This document shows, piece by piece, positions 24,532 to 33,470 of a DNA stretch of 64,000 bases. The first letter of the stretch is position 1, and each line of letters opens with the position of its first letter. The translations under genes and the position numbers were made by a program. The stretch covers positions 44,483 through 108,482 of the forward strand of contig NZ_QTPO01000029.1 in the NCBI RefSeq assembly GCF_003853645.1. The letters run 5' to 3'. The notes beneath the pieces are model-generated. The model was given only the letters and a program-made list of their open reading frames with translations, did not search any database and had not been told where the DNA came from. Origin of the DNA: Burkholderia sp. Bp9143. GTDB taxonomy: Bacteria > Pseudomonadota > Gammaproteobacteria > Burkholderiales > Burkholderiaceae.

Positions 24532-26072
24532 ATCGCACGTTCGACATGCTCGTGACCGGCGCCGGTCCCGCTGGCCTGTGCGTGGCGCTTCGCTTGAACC
24601 ATCTCGGGCATCGCGTGCTGCTCGTCGAGCGAAGCCCGCTATGGCCTCGTCCGCAGATCGGGGAAGCGCTGACGCCGGGTGTCAGAAACATCATCGGCTA
24701 CCTCGACGCGGACGAGGTGCTCGAATCCGTTCCCATCCTCGCAGGCAAGCCTACGAGCGTACGTTGGACGAGCGAATCGATCGAGACGGTGGCGCACGAC
24801 GGCGCCGTCGTGGAGCGTGCCACATTCGATGCGGCGCTGCTGCGCTTGGCCGTGGCGCGCGGCGTGGAAGTGCTGCGGCCGGCGAGCCTCGCGCAAGTCG
24901 ACGGAGCGCCCGGTGCCTGGCGTGTGCAGATCGCTACGCCCGACGGGCTGCGGAACGTCGAGGCGCACGTGCTGCTCGATGCCCAGGGCCGGCAGAGCCG
25001 GCGCGAGCCGCAGCGCTTGCACGCGCGTCGGCTGTCCACGGTATGGGCCGAAGCCACGATGGAAACGCGGGCTGCGCATGCCGATGCCGCCACGCGCGTG
25101 GAAGCGCTCGATGACGGATGGATGTGGGGCGCTGCGCTGCCGGGCGGCCGTTACCGCGTCATGTTCACGTTCGATCCTTCCGCGCGCGACGACGCGCTCG
25201 AACGCGAGCCGGAGTCTGTCTTGCGCAACGCCTGCACGCGAAGCGCGTTGTTCAAGGACATGGCAGGTTTGCCTTGGTGCGATTCGCCGCGCATGTGCGT
25301 ATCGACGCCTTACGTCGACGCGCTCTCCTGGCAGGACGGACGCATCAAGCTCGGCGACGCGGCCTTCGCGCTCGACCCGATCTCGTCCTCGGGCGTCGAG
25401 AAGGCGATGCGCTTCTCGCTCCAGGCCGCTATCGCGGTCAACACGTGGTGCCGGGCAAGCGATGCCTCGGAGCGCGACCTGGCGCAGCGCTTTTACGAAT
25501 CGCGCCTGATCGAAAGCGCGGCGCGTCACCTCGCATGGACCGCCGGGTACTACCGTCAGGCATGGTGCGCCGAATCGCCTTTCTGGCGCCTGCGCTCGAC
25601 GCCCGCATTGACGTCCGATACGGTTGCGGCGTCCTCGCTCGGCGACGAAACCGCGGCGCGCGTAGACCTCATGACGCACGCGCTGCAAGACGAATTGGCG
25701 CACGTGCCGTCGAACCAGCCCGAGCCCAGCAAGCCCGCGCCTCCGTTGCCCTTGCACAGTCCGATCCGCTTCGCCCGCAATACCGGCATCGTCGTGGTGC
25801 CTTGCGCGACCGGCGACCGCGTCACCGCGCATCCCGCCTTGCAGCATCCGAGTCTTGATCGACCCGTCGCGTTCTGGAATGGCGTGGCGCTGTTTCCACT
25901 CCTCGACATGCTGACGCGGGCAACGCATCCGCTCGAGCTGATTGCGTTTCTCGGCAGATCGATGGAAGCGGCCAGGGCGCAACAGCTGCTCGAATGGCTG
26001 TGGAGCAAGCAAATGGTCGAGCCCGCTGTCTTCGGCGCGGGAATACCTAGGCGCCACAGGAACATTCGATGA
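24528..26072 (+). CDS. LodB/QhpG-like flavoprotein monooxygenase
   Basis: A GTG start at 24528 overlaps the radical SAM stop (GTGA). The 514-residue protein has FDMLVTGAGPAGLCVALRL, a GxGxxG FAD fold, IGEALTPGVRNII near the catalytic region, and GDAAFALDPISSSGVEKAMR, the second flavin motif in the form seen in LodB, GoxB, QhpG and tryptophan halogenases. LodB and QhpG are flavoproteins needed to oxygenate the Trp during CTQ formation. No halogenase K/WxWxIP signature was noticed. The C-terminal 150 residues (after about 400) form an extra domain of unknown role. Function here is most likely Trp hydroxylation on the LodA-like half. Confidence 0.82.
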   Translation: MNRTFDMLVTGAGPAGLCVALRLNHLGHRVLLVERSPLWPRPQIGEALTPGVRNIIGYLDADEVLESVPILAGKPTSVRWTSESIETVAHDGAVVERATFDAALLRLAVARGVEVLRPASLAQVDGAPGAWRVQIATPDGLRNVEAHVLLDAQGRQSRREPQRLHARRLSTVWAEATMETRAAHADAATRVEALDDGWMWGAALPGGRYRVMFTFDPSARDDALEREPESVLRNACTRSALFKDMAGLPWCDSPRMCVSTPYVDALSWQDGRIKLGDAAFALDPISSSGVEKAMRFSLQAAIAVNTWCRASDASERDLAQRFYESRLIESAARHLAWTAGYYRQAWCAESPFWRLRSTPALTSDTVAASSLGDETAARVDLMTHALQDELAHVPSNQPEPSKPAPPLPLHSPIRFARNTGIVVVPCATGDRVTAHPALQHPSLDRPVAFWNGVALFPLLDMLTRATHPLELIAFLGRSMEAARAQQLLEWLWSKQMVEPAVFGAGIPRRHRNIR

Positions 26073-26593
26073 GCAACGAACAAGCCGTTTACCAACGCAT
26101 AGGGGAGTTTGCCGTCTCATTCCAATGGATTGAGAACAAGCTTCGGGAGATTGGATGGTTCATCCTCGATCCAGACCGCCTGAAATGGCCACCTCCCGAT
26201 CTGAGAAACCTCACCAATGATAAGCTCGTTGACCGCGTTCACGAACTCTTCTTGCAGGCGCTACCAAAGTGCGAACTGCCTCAGGCACTAGAAGCTGATT
26301 TCAAAGACTCCTTTTCATCTTCCGTCGAACGACTGCATCAACTCAGAAGGGACCGAAACCGCATACTTCACTCCGCGTATATCGAGCTCAAGGCGGGCGG
26401 AGAGGTCCAAGGGATTCTTCGCTCTGGCGCGAGGTTTCAGGTCGATGAAGAAACGGGCGAGCCACTTTTTGATCAAGAGCTACTAACCGACAAGTCGTTC
26501 ACTTCCGAAATGAAGGCTATGGCCGAGTTGGCACTGTTTCTCAATCGAGCCTATATGCAACTCATTCACCGGTATCCGAACGGTGGCGCCTAA
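26069..26593 (+). CDS. HEPN-like protein overlapping the end of the CTQ operon
   Basis: The 174-residue protein starts in an ATGA overlap with the LodB-like gene. Its composition is less GC-rich than the operon's. It is all-helical, and RRDRNRILHSAY contains R-x4-H, the catalytic signature of HEPN RNases, preceded by the usual acidic and aromatic helix (SVERLHQL). FQWIENKLREIGWF at the start fits a HEPN first helix. HEPN proteins act as RNases in defence or as folding adaptors. Whether it belongs to the operon or arrived by insertion at its end cannot be told from the sequence. Confidence 0.6.
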   Translation: MSNEQAVYQRIGEFAVSFQWIENKLREIGWFILDPDRLKWPPPDLRNLTNDKLVDRVHELFLQALPKCELPQALEADFKDSFSSSVERLHQLRRDRNRILHSAYIELKAGGEVQGILRSGARFQVDEETGEPLFDQELLTDKSFTSEMKAMAELALFLNRAYMQLIHRYPNGGA

Positions 26594-27139
26594 CCCTTCC
26601 ATCGACAGGATCAGTCTCGGCAGCAACAGCGCGAACGACTGCTCGGCGCTGCTTTCCAACGGTTGCATCCCCGAGTTTCCAGCGGCCGAGCATATTGCCG
26701 AGCTCAGTGTTCACGACGGGCGAAACCCACGACGGTTGAGGGTGCTTGTGTAGATTTTAACGGCTGCGCTCACCAGCATTTGCCCGAAATCTGACATGGG
26801 CGTCCCCGGCCACTTGGGAGATGGCCGGTTGCGCTGTCGTGCGCGTGGCGCATCGAACCCCCTGCGGGGTTTCGCCCCTGTCGGGCTTCCATCGTTCCCT
26901 CGCTCCGCTCGGCTGACGCCTCCGGCCCGGCTTTCAGCTTCGGGCCTGCGCGCTTCGCTTGCCGTGCGGTCGGCGGTGGAAGGGGCCGTTGCCGCCGGCC
27001 CATTGGCCGCATGGTTGCCGGTCAGCGCGGCCCGCGTGTGGGGGAAGCGGTTCATGCCGCAGGTTTGCGCGGTCTTGACCGACGCACAGTGTCTCGGGGA
27101 CGGTGTCCTATCTGTTCGGCTTGCTGATGCCGGGCACCA
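26594..27139. other. Stretch without a supported gene
   Basis: The 546 bases carry open frames on both strands, but none with an RBS or a recognised domain. The central part (26860-27060) is very GC-rich and reads openly in several frames, as old accessory DNA in Burkholderia often does. It lies downstream of both the HEPN gene and hipA, so terminators are expected, but I saw no clear one. Confidence 0.35.
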
Positions 27140-28528
27140 TCATTCGAAGAGTCCGGGGTCGACCCGCGGCACCTCCCGCGCGAGCACAAGCAGTCGATTC
27201 GCCTGCGCACTGACGAAATCAGACACCTGGTGCACGACGTCGCGCTCGCCGCCCACGTAGACCTCAGAGGCCGCCAGCTCGGGCGCGAGCCGCAGGATGC
27301 CGCGAGCCATGACGCCTATCTCGCGAGCGAGCTGCGTGGGGCGCGTGCCCGTACGGCGCGCAAAGTCCGCAAGCGCGTAGGGCGTGACCTCTTCAGGCAG
27401 GAAGGCATCGCCATAGGCCATCGCCATGTCGCGCTCGACGTGCTCGCCATAAGCGTTGACGGACACGAGGTCGTACATCGGTGCCGGTACGAGTCCGGCG
27501 GGCCGCACGTGCATCGAGAGGTTCTTACCGTGGGCGTCGCTATTGCCGAGCAGCAGCTGGAGGATGGACCAGCGCAGCAGATAGGGCCGCGCACTCGCCG
27601 GCGTCACCATCTTGTCGAGCAGTGTAAAGAGGCGCTCAAAGCTCACCCCCTCGCGGATGTTCCGCACATCCGCGCCCGCACCCAGGTTGCGCTCATACTT
27701 GAAGGTCGACGGCAGGTCCAAGGCCTGACAGGCGTCGATGACGTGCGTTCTCAGCACGTGCTTCGCACGGCCCGGGGCGTCGGCATCCCATTGCACGATG
27801 CGGTCAAACCGCTCAATGAGCAGGATGGGCTCCGGCAGGCGACGAATCGACACAGGCGCAACAGGCAACTGCAGGCGCGCGAGCACATTCAGGCGTGCGG
27901 CCAGGGTCATGCAGAAGTGCTCGTTGGCCACCATGTACGGCATGTGCGGATTCCGGCTTTCGGGCTTTAGCAGATGCGTCGAGCTGAGCGAGCCGTCGGC
28001 AAGCGCGAGCTGCTCGCCCTCGACGAGGACCTGCAGCTTGTCCTGGTAGCCGGCCAAGGACAGGCGCACTTTGCCGTCCCAGACCGGAAACGGAATCGCA
28101 TCGCGCTCACGGATACGCTGCCCTAGCTCTTCATTGGTGATGGGCCGACGCATTGGCTCGCCCATCTGCTCGTGGGCGATACGCGCCGCCTCGTCAGGCG
28201 TCGCATCCATTGCGAGGAAACTGAACGCTCCGACCGGCTCTTTACCCAGCAGGCGGACCAGTGCAAAGATGTTGTTCTTCGAGACCTGGTTGACGATCGA
28301 CACGATGTCGAGCGCGCGGCCTTCGGGCAGCAGGTTTTCCAGAAAGCGCTGGACGGAACCGGGGCTATCCGGCGCGCGGTCGAGCGGGAGGGCGGGCGAA
28401 AGATAGTACGCCGCGGGATTGTTCTGCCACGCCGGGGCATACCCGAAGCCGTAGCGGTCCTCACGCGACTCGAAATTGAGAACCCCGACCGCGTCACCGT
28501 GCGTCGAAACGTGCAGAACGTGGTTCAT
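27140..28528 (-). CDS. HipA-family serine/threonine kinase toxin
   Basis: ATG 28528 is chosen because it overlaps the antitoxin stop and the HipA fold starts there (MNHVLHVSTHGDAVGVLNF); the open frame runs further upstream inside hipB. The 462-residue protein shows VRLSLAGYQDKLQV (HipA SLAGxQxK), ILLIERFDR, the catalytic loop LLGNSDAHGKNLS and the metal-binding MYDLVSV. All are present, so it should be active. HipA kinases phosphorylate glutamyl-tRNA synthetase or other targets and induce growth arrest. It is longer than many short HipA toxins and close to E. coli HipA in size. Confidence 0.92.
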   Translation of the reverse strand: MNHVLHVSTHGDAVGVLNFESREDRYGFGYAPAWQNNPAAYYLSPALPLDRAPDSPGSVQRFLENLLPEGRALDIVSIVNQVSKNNIFALVRLLGKEPVGAFSFLAMDATPDEAARIAHEQMGEPMRRPITNEELGQRIRERDAIPFPVWDGKVRLSLAGYQDKLQVLVEGEQLALADGSLSSTHLLKPESRNPHMPYMVANEHFCMTLAARLNVLARLQLPVAPVSIRRLPEPILLIERFDRIVQWDADAPGRAKHVLRTHVIDACQALDLPSTFKYERNLGAGADVRNIREGVSFERLFTLLDKMVTPASARPYLLRWSILQLLLGNSDAHGKNLSMHVRPAGLVPAPMYDLVSVNAYGEHVERDMAMAYGDAFLPEEVTPYALADFARRTGTRPTQLAREIGVMARGILRLAPELAASEVYVGGERDVVHQVSDFVSAQANRLLVLAREVPRVDPGLFE

Positions 28529-28860
28529 ACGTCGGTCTCCTTGTCTCCACGCGATGCCTCGGATGTCCGACCACCGTGCACCATCGGCAGCGCGGGTTGC
28601 AGACGAATCGCCTCCTCCTTGGTAGTGACCAGCAGGGTGAGCCCGAGCCCGAAAAGCACGCGCAGCAGCCGATCGACTCCGACCGGCCCGCCGTTCTCCA
28701 GCCGCGAAAACACGTTCGACGCTACGCCGCACGCGTGCGCGGCGTCGTCGATGCGAAGCGATAGCTCCAGCCGGCGGCTGCGCACCAGTTCGCCCAAGGC
28801 CTTGAGGTCCTGAATTTGAGGGCCCGGTCGCGGTCCGGGCGCCGAGAGGGTACGCGCCAT
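28525..28860 (-). CDS. HipB-like XRE antitoxin
   Basis: The 111-residue protein has a helix-turn-helix at about 20-75 (LGELVRSRRLELSLRIDDAAHACGVASNVFSRLENG), followed by VDRLLRVLFGLGLTLLVTTKEE, a beta strand typical of HipB dimers, and a flexible C-terminus. Its TGA overlaps the hipA ATG. Like HipB it should neutralise HipA and repress the operon by binding the repeats at 28874-28982. Confidence 0.88.
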   Translation of the reverse strand: MARTLSAPGPRPGPQIQDLKALGELVRSRRLELSLRIDDAAHACGVASNVFSRLENGGPVGVDRLLRVLFGLGLTLLVTTKEEAIRLQPALPMVHGGRTSEASRGDKETDV

Positions 28861-28873
28861 AGTTTCTCGATTC

Positions 28874-28982
28874 GGAAATTATCCGGTCATACTCGAGCAA
28901 TTACATGGTAATTTCCCGTTGGAGAAACAATAACCCAATCTGGGTCAATCGGTCAATAAATTCTCTATCGAGAAATTATCCT
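28874..28982 (-). promoter_or_regulatory. Candidate hipBA operators
   Basis: Upstream of hipB lie GGAAATTATCC (28874-28884), its inverted relative GGTAATTTCC (28907-28916) and GAGAAATTATCC (28970-28981). An inverted repeat TTCTC-TATC-GAGAA is present at 28961-28974. HipB operators in E. coli are paired TATCC/GGATA half-sites, and these repeats fit that style. Binding is inferred. Confidence 0.5.
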
Positions 28983-29096
28983 GCTGGGTTCAAGCGGCTG
29001 GTTGGGCGGCACGAATCCGGAGGGCGGTCGGCGGCACCTCGACGATTCTCCGTTGTGCCGCCTACCGCGACGCAGGGCCCGTGTGGCTTATTCCGT

Positions 29097-29429
29097 TTAG
29101 TCCGGCCGCGTTGCAGCGTGTTTGGCCAGGAAGGTCGCGATCCCGTGGGTACGCGGGATCGCTTCCGTGACCGCCTCATGCGAGACCGTCCCTGCGTCGA
29201 GTAGACGGGTCAGATCGTCTTCCCAACGCAGCAGGCGATGGGCGGTCAGGAACTCGTCCACCTCCGTGAACCCATTGAGCGCCCAGACGTCTTGCCCGTT
29301 CGCGATGTAGATGTCAGCGACCGATTCGATGCCGCCGCTCGTAGGAATGTCGACGATGGCCGAAATGGCGATGATACGGTTCAGCAGGCTTTCCTGCCCC
29401 GTGGCTCCACCGAAGCGGGCGGAAGCCAT
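29097..29429 (-). CDS. Hypothetical protein, 110 aa
   Basis: This frame has a coding-like composition, with LLNRIIAISAIVDIP, ESVADIYIANGQDVWALNGFTEVDEFL and HRLLRWEDDLTRLLDAG. No family is recognised. It may be the end of a longer gene: just upstream on the same strand another frame (29547-29825) reads as protein and ends LPYLPSIESAYA. If so the gene is broken between them. Confidence 0.4.
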   Translation of the reverse strand: MASARFGGATGQESLLNRIIAISAIVDIPTSGGIESVADIYIANGQDVWALNGFTEVDEFLTAHRLLRWEDDLTRLLDAGTVSHEAVTEAIPRTHGIATFLAKHAATRPD

Positions 29430-30055
29430 GAATACCTGTGAGAGGTCACTGCCGTAGTCCCACTGATAAGCAGCGCGTCCTTACTGACCTCAAGCAGCTG
29501 GTCGGTCCGGGTGTAGCTCGGGGGCGTAGATGATCCGTCGATACCCTTACGCGTAAGCGCTTTCGATCGACGGAAGGTACGGCAGCGCACGAATGGCTTC
29601 CGGCACATCCCAGTCCTTCGATGGGGTGGACCGGTGCCGGGGCATCACACGTGCCGCAGGACCCACATGCTCCGTCAACGAGAGCAACGCCGCCACGAGA
29701 TGAATCGCTGCATGGTCCTCTATAGCGCCCGAGCCGAACAGAACAAGGCCGTTCGCGCGGGCCGCCAGAGAATGGGAATGTACGCGCGGCCACCGGTGGT
29801 TCTCTTTGCCAACACGATCCGACACGGCAATTGTGCAGCAGCCTGCTGCACAGTTGCCGTGGTTTCATCTATGCGCTTTGCTCCGACTCGGCCGCTTCAA
29901 AGCTGACTGTGTGGTGTACCACAGCAATGATAGATATCAAGCCCTTTAACACGAACATTCGATAATTTGATCTATGCGAAGTTTGATCTCGCGACGCTCT
30001 CGGACTTGCCGAGCGATGCGAGCAACGCATTCAATGCTTTATACGGGGACCGTGA
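29430..30055. other. Gap with a gene fragment and a long palindrome
   Basis: On the minus strand 29547-29825 a 92-codon frame (SDRVGKENHRWPRVHSHSLA... ending SIESAYA) looks like decayed coding sequence. A 39-base palindrome lies at 29823-29861. From 29870 to 30055 the sequence is AT-richer and should contain the promoter of the gene at 30056. Confidence 0.4.
29823..29861. repeat. 39-base near-perfect palindrome
   Basis: Arms of 19 bases (29823-29841 and 29843-29861) match at 18 positions with one spacer base. The core is TTGTGCAGCAG facing CTGCTGCACA. No T-run follows, so it is not an ordinary terminator. A degraded relative sits at 43335-43365. Confidence 0.75.
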
Positions 30056-31174
30056 ATGACGCAATTTGGTATCAAGCTCCACGCAGTCAAAGCCTCACGA
30101 CCGACTGCCGACGAAGATGAACCCGTTCTTACCTTGGATCGCCTTCGATACAATCAGGCGCGAGGAATCGAGACGAATTTCGTAACCGACAACAATCTGA
30201 TGATCGAGGTTGATCGGGCCTGCGAGGTTGACCGTCCTGCGACAGACGCCACGCTCGCCGAGCTCAAACTGTTGGAGTGGGTCGATTTCCTGCGGCAATG
30301 TGATCGACAAGGCTTACGCTATGGGATGACTCCATTCTTCGCCTATTCGGAAATGCCGGCGCATCTAGCGCAGTCACGCGCCGCGCGACTTCACCGGTTT
30401 GCTCACAAATTCGGTTTGATTTGGCACGACGAGGAACCTGATCCAGATTTTTCTGGCTTGGGTCGAACCGACCTGACTTTCGAGGGTCTCGATGGCGACC
30501 AGCAAGCCATTCTGGCTTTATCGTTCAGCGCACTCCTGCTCATGCTCGTCGTCCATCGGGACGGTGCCGAATTCTCGTCACTAGGAAAATTTCGGAGATA
30601 TCTCCGGGAGTACAAAAAGCTGATTGGCACTGTATCGTTGAGGGAGATTGCAATAGCACGCTATGTTTTTGCGACGCAATCGGAGTGTTCAGGGGCCCAC
30701 GACCATGTGCGCAGTCGAATCGAAAAAAACTTCGCGCGCAGGGATGGAAAGAAGCCTCGACACGCAGAGGACATGTGCGCGATTGCGCTCAACGGGGCGT
30801 TTGATCTCCTCCTGTTCAATGCGATGAACATCGCAGATACCCAGGGGCTGAATGGTCATGGGCTAGACTGCTGGCTAGTCACGTTTGACGGCAAGTTGAA
30901 GGAGTACAACGATTTGTGCTTCAACGTGAGTGCTGGGACGGGGCAGGCAGGCTTGCTCACTAGCTTCACGACCCACGCGGAGGACTCCGACTACTGGCGG
31001 CAGACTAGCGGCGAGTTACAGACCTTTGCTATCGAAGGTAGCAAGCGCGTAGTCAGAAGCATGATGCAACGCGCGATGGGTATCGACGATAGCGACGAGA
31101 TTGCTAGGAAAATCGCGGCCTTGCCAAGCAAGGCCCATTCAATCATCTCGCTCGCAAAAGCTGGCCTGGTGTGA
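30056..31174 (+). CDS. Large PIN-like putative nuclease, unknown family
   Basis: The 372-residue protein is less GC-rich than its surroundings. Near the N-terminus IETNFVTDNNLMIEVD resembles the first acidic strand of PIN-like nucleases. Later HAEDMCAIALNGAFDLLLFNAMN and DCWLVTFDGKLKEYN resemble the acidic helix and the final vTfDxxL strand. A hydrophobic helix (AILALSFSALLLMLVV) lies at about 160-180. These spaced acidic motifs suggest a PIN-type RNase, but the similarity is weak and I do not recognise a named family. It has no evident partner. It could be a single-gene defence or toxin gene in the island ended by the pseudo-tRNA at 31218. Confidence 0.6.
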   Translation: MTQFGIKLHAVKASRPTADEDEPVLTLDRLRYNQARGIETNFVTDNNLMIEVDRACEVDRPATDATLAELKLLEWVDFLRQCDRQGLRYGMTPFFAYSEMPAHLAQSRAARLHRFAHKFGLIWHDEEPDPDFSGLGRTDLTFEGLDGDQQAILALSFSALLLMLVVHRDGAEFSSLGKFRRYLREYKKLIGTVSLREIAIARYVFATQSECSGAHDHVRSRIEKNFARRDGKKPRHAEDMCAIALNGAFDLLLFNAMNIADTQGLNGHGLDCWLVTFDGKLKEYNDLCFNVSAGTGQAGLLTSFTTHAEDSDYWRQTSGELQTFAIEGSKRVVRSMMQRAMGIDDSDEIARKIAALPSKAHSIISLAKAGLV

Positions 31175-31217
31175 CAAGGAAAGCATGACGATCCCTGGTC
31201 CACGGTGAGGTAATCCA

Positions 31218-31289
31218 TGCTGCCGGAGCCGCGGTCGAACCGGCCCACCTTAGGACGGTGGATTTTAAGTCCCATGCCTACAAAGTCCG
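31218..31289 (-). pseudogene. tRNA-Leu(TAA)-like pseudo-tRNA, possible attachment remnant
   Basis: Read on the minus strand, the sequence contains an anticodon loop CTTAAAA, a variable-arm-like segment, a T-arm resembling GCCGGTTCGACC and an acceptor 3' end CTCCGGC followed by AGCA instead of ACCA. The D-arm and the 5' acceptor strand are degenerate and the anticodon stem has mismatches, so it is not functional. Such partial tRNAs mark old island integration sites. Confidence 0.45.
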
Positions 31290-31465
31290 GGGAGCCGCGC
31301 GAGCCAATGCATCGAACGCCACGCGTGCCGTTTGCCGCGTGTTCCCGCGACATGTTCGTCGGGGGTGCTGCGCTCGCGGATATGTCGCTCCGGATGAATG
31401 AAGTTGCGGTTGTCGCACAGCCCGCAGGCGAAGTTTTCGATGGCGTCGTCGTGGTAACCCGCAAT

Positions 31466-31611
31466 GCGTGGTGCGGCGTGTGTCCGACATCGCGTTGCGC
31501 TGGGGATTCAACGACATGTCGCATTTCAGTCGCGCGTTTTGCGAACGGTTTGCGATATCGCCGCGCGCATGGCGCGAACTGCGGCGAACGGGTGAGCGGC
31601 TGCAGGGGTGA
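31466..31611 (+). pseudogene. C-terminal fragment of an AraC-family regulator
   Basis: The frame reads VVRRVSDIALRWGFNDMSHFSRAF followed by CERFAISPRAWRELRR and a stop. This is the second helix-turn-helix of AraC/XylS proteins (consensus I--IA---GF-d-SHFsR-F----G-sP--wR), here in two parts. The first helix-turn-helix and the ligand domain are missing. Confidence 0.75.
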
Positions 31612-32496
31612 GGGTTGGCGGACGTTTGCCGTATCGGGCTTGATGCGGTGGAAAGCCACGTGACGCGCCCCGGCCTCCCGAGAATATCGATGCCATCGAG
31701 AAGAGGTTAATTGCCGTATTTTCTTGCCTATGGGGTCGATTATATGCAGAGACGCAATTTCATTAATTTGAATAAAACTTTTAAAGAGTCTATAGTATTG
31801 GTGGTTTATATGTTAATTGATGGTTCGATATTTGTACTGAATTAAATCGGGTGATGTGTGAGGTGGTATTAAAATCACGTTGGACGTGGCTGGTTTACCG
31901 AAAACAGCTCGAAGATATTGCCGAGTCCAGCAACAATCATTCTACTTAAACGGGGATCGATCTCTGTGCCGGAAGGAAAACAGAATAACCTGAATATCCC
32001 TGGCAGACTTCCTGCAGGTGGAATGCAGACCGCCGGAACCCGTCTGCCGTCGACCAGGCGCCGTTTCTCTCGCTTCCACATTTCGTACACGCGGGCTCAT
32101 ACGTCCGGGCGTCCCCCGCTGTTGCCGCTTCAGCACATACCTGACGGCCATCCGTCTTCCCGTTTCGAACACCTGTGATGGCTCGTCTCTTGCTTCTATC
32201 CGGATCTTGGCGGTCAAACGCCGGCGGTCGACATTCAGCCTTCGACTATCGCAGCGACACGCCTTCCAGTCGTGAAAGCAAATCGCAAAAATGCACCGAA
32301 CCGGGCAGTCATGCAACGAGCTTTCAGGGCCAAGCCGGTAAGGACTTTACGAATCGCCGTCGATTCGAAAGCGCTCGCGGGCGTCCAAAATTTTTTCAAA
32401 CCGACCTTGATATTTGATCGTCGGTCGCACATCATTCGTACCACAAGAAAAGACGGCTGCATTTTTTTGTTCAACCGCAATGAAACGGGGACCAAA
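31612..32496. other. AT-rich intergenic block upstream of the DHH/RHS genes
   Basis: From about 31690 to 31920 the sequence is far richer in A and T than anything nearby (runs such as TTAATTTGAATAAAAC). That is an expected H-NS target and promoter zone. From 31920 to 32496 short frames exist on both strands without support. The start of the DHH-repeat gene could lie earlier in frame, but nothing upstream of 32497 resembles the protein. Confidence 0.5.
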
Positions 32497-33387
32497 ATGG
32501 CGCTGGAAATCCTGAGTCAAAATGTGGTGTTGAACGGTGGCTCGACACCCTTTAACTTCAATAATCCCGTCACGCAGTTTCTTGCCGGAATCGCGTCGTT
32601 TCAGCTGTCGTTCGGCAGCAGCGACGACCACCACTTCGAGCAAATGAGCATTCTGCTCACGACGGGCAAGCCAAGCAGTCAGCAAATCACCGTCGGCGCG
32701 GCGGTCGTGCTCGACGACGCATCGGGGCATCCGATCGACAAGGAGGCGTCGTATGTCACGGTCTCGGTGATTGCGTGGACGGGCGCCCCCACATCGAAGG
32801 TGTTGCTGAGCCCGCCTTATGCGGTGGCCGATCACAACCAGAGCCCCGGAATCCTGCTCCCCGGCACGCCGAATCCGGTCCTGCAGGCCACGCTCGCCGG
32901 GTTCTACCTGAGCTACGGCAACACGGATCATCATGTGGAGACCGTAACCGTATCGGTCGGTGCATCGTCGCCGATCAACAATACCTCGTCGATCTCGGCG
33001 ACCGCCGCGATGCACGACGCGTCCGGCAACGGTGCGGCGAATCCGACAGCGACCGGCTCGCTGATCGCGACGTCGATCAATGATCCCGGTTTCGTGGTCG
33101 TACCGTATCAGGCACAAGTCGGTACGGGCGAGACGTCGATCCCGATGGGCGCCACGATCACCAATGGGGTCAGCTTTCTGACCGGATTCCAGGCGCAATA
33201 CCCGAACGCCGAGGATCACCACGTGCGCACCATCGGCGCCGGCCCGAACCAGACCCGTGTGGACCCGAGCAACCATTCGCATGCGCAGACCAGTGGCGTC
33301 TGGGCCTGGATGTCCGACGGGTCGAACAATCACCAGGACGACAAAAACAGCTACGCGAGCATCGTCGTAGTCGGTCTCGTCGGTTGA
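32497..33387 (+). CDS. Unknown protein with three DHH-centred repeats
   Basis: ATG 32497 (GGGG upstream) gives 296 residues. The protein is built of three similar units of about 95-100 residues, each with an aromatic strand followed by a His pair: FQLSFGSSDDHH (35-46), FYLSYGNTDHH (136-146) and FQAQYPNAEDHH (231-242). The spaces between are Ser/Thr/Gly-rich beta-type sequence. There is no Sec signal or membrane segment. Regular His pairs suggest metal or ligand binding in a beta-propeller or sandwich. I do not recognise the family. It lies 83 bases ahead of the giant RHS gene on the same strand and is probably its co-expressed partner. Confidence 0.8.
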   Translation: MALEILSQNVVLNGGSTPFNFNNPVTQFLAGIASFQLSFGSSDDHHFEQMSILLTTGKPSSQQITVGAAVVLDDASGHPIDKEASYVTVSVIAWTGAPTSKVLLSPPYAVADHNQSPGILLPGTPNPVLQATLAGFYLSYGNTDHHVETVTVSVGASSPINNTSSISATAAMHDASGNGAANPTATGSLIATSINDPGFVVVPYQAQVGTGETSIPMGATITNGVSFLTGFQAQYPNAEDHHVRTIGAGPNQTRVDPSNHSHAQTSGVWAWMSDGSNNHQDDKNSYASIVVVGLVG

Positions 33388-33470
33388 CGGGCGGGGGCGC
33401 TCGCCCCCGTTTGCCCGCACGCGCCGCACCCGGCGCGCTCATCTCGCTCATCTCTCTCAAGGAGAGTGCC

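Noticed and set aside
24528..26072. The LodB-like flavoprotein as a tryptophan halogenase
   Set aside because: The second flavin motif is shared, but no WxWxIP signature was seen and the neighbours are CTQ-type genes.
24639..26120. A 493-codon minus-strand frame opposite the LodB-like gene
   Set aside because: Same reason: the plus-strand FAD motifs are intact and the antisense product has none.
29823..29861. The long palindrome as a rho-independent terminator
   Set aside because: No T-run follows on either strand and no gene ends next to it.
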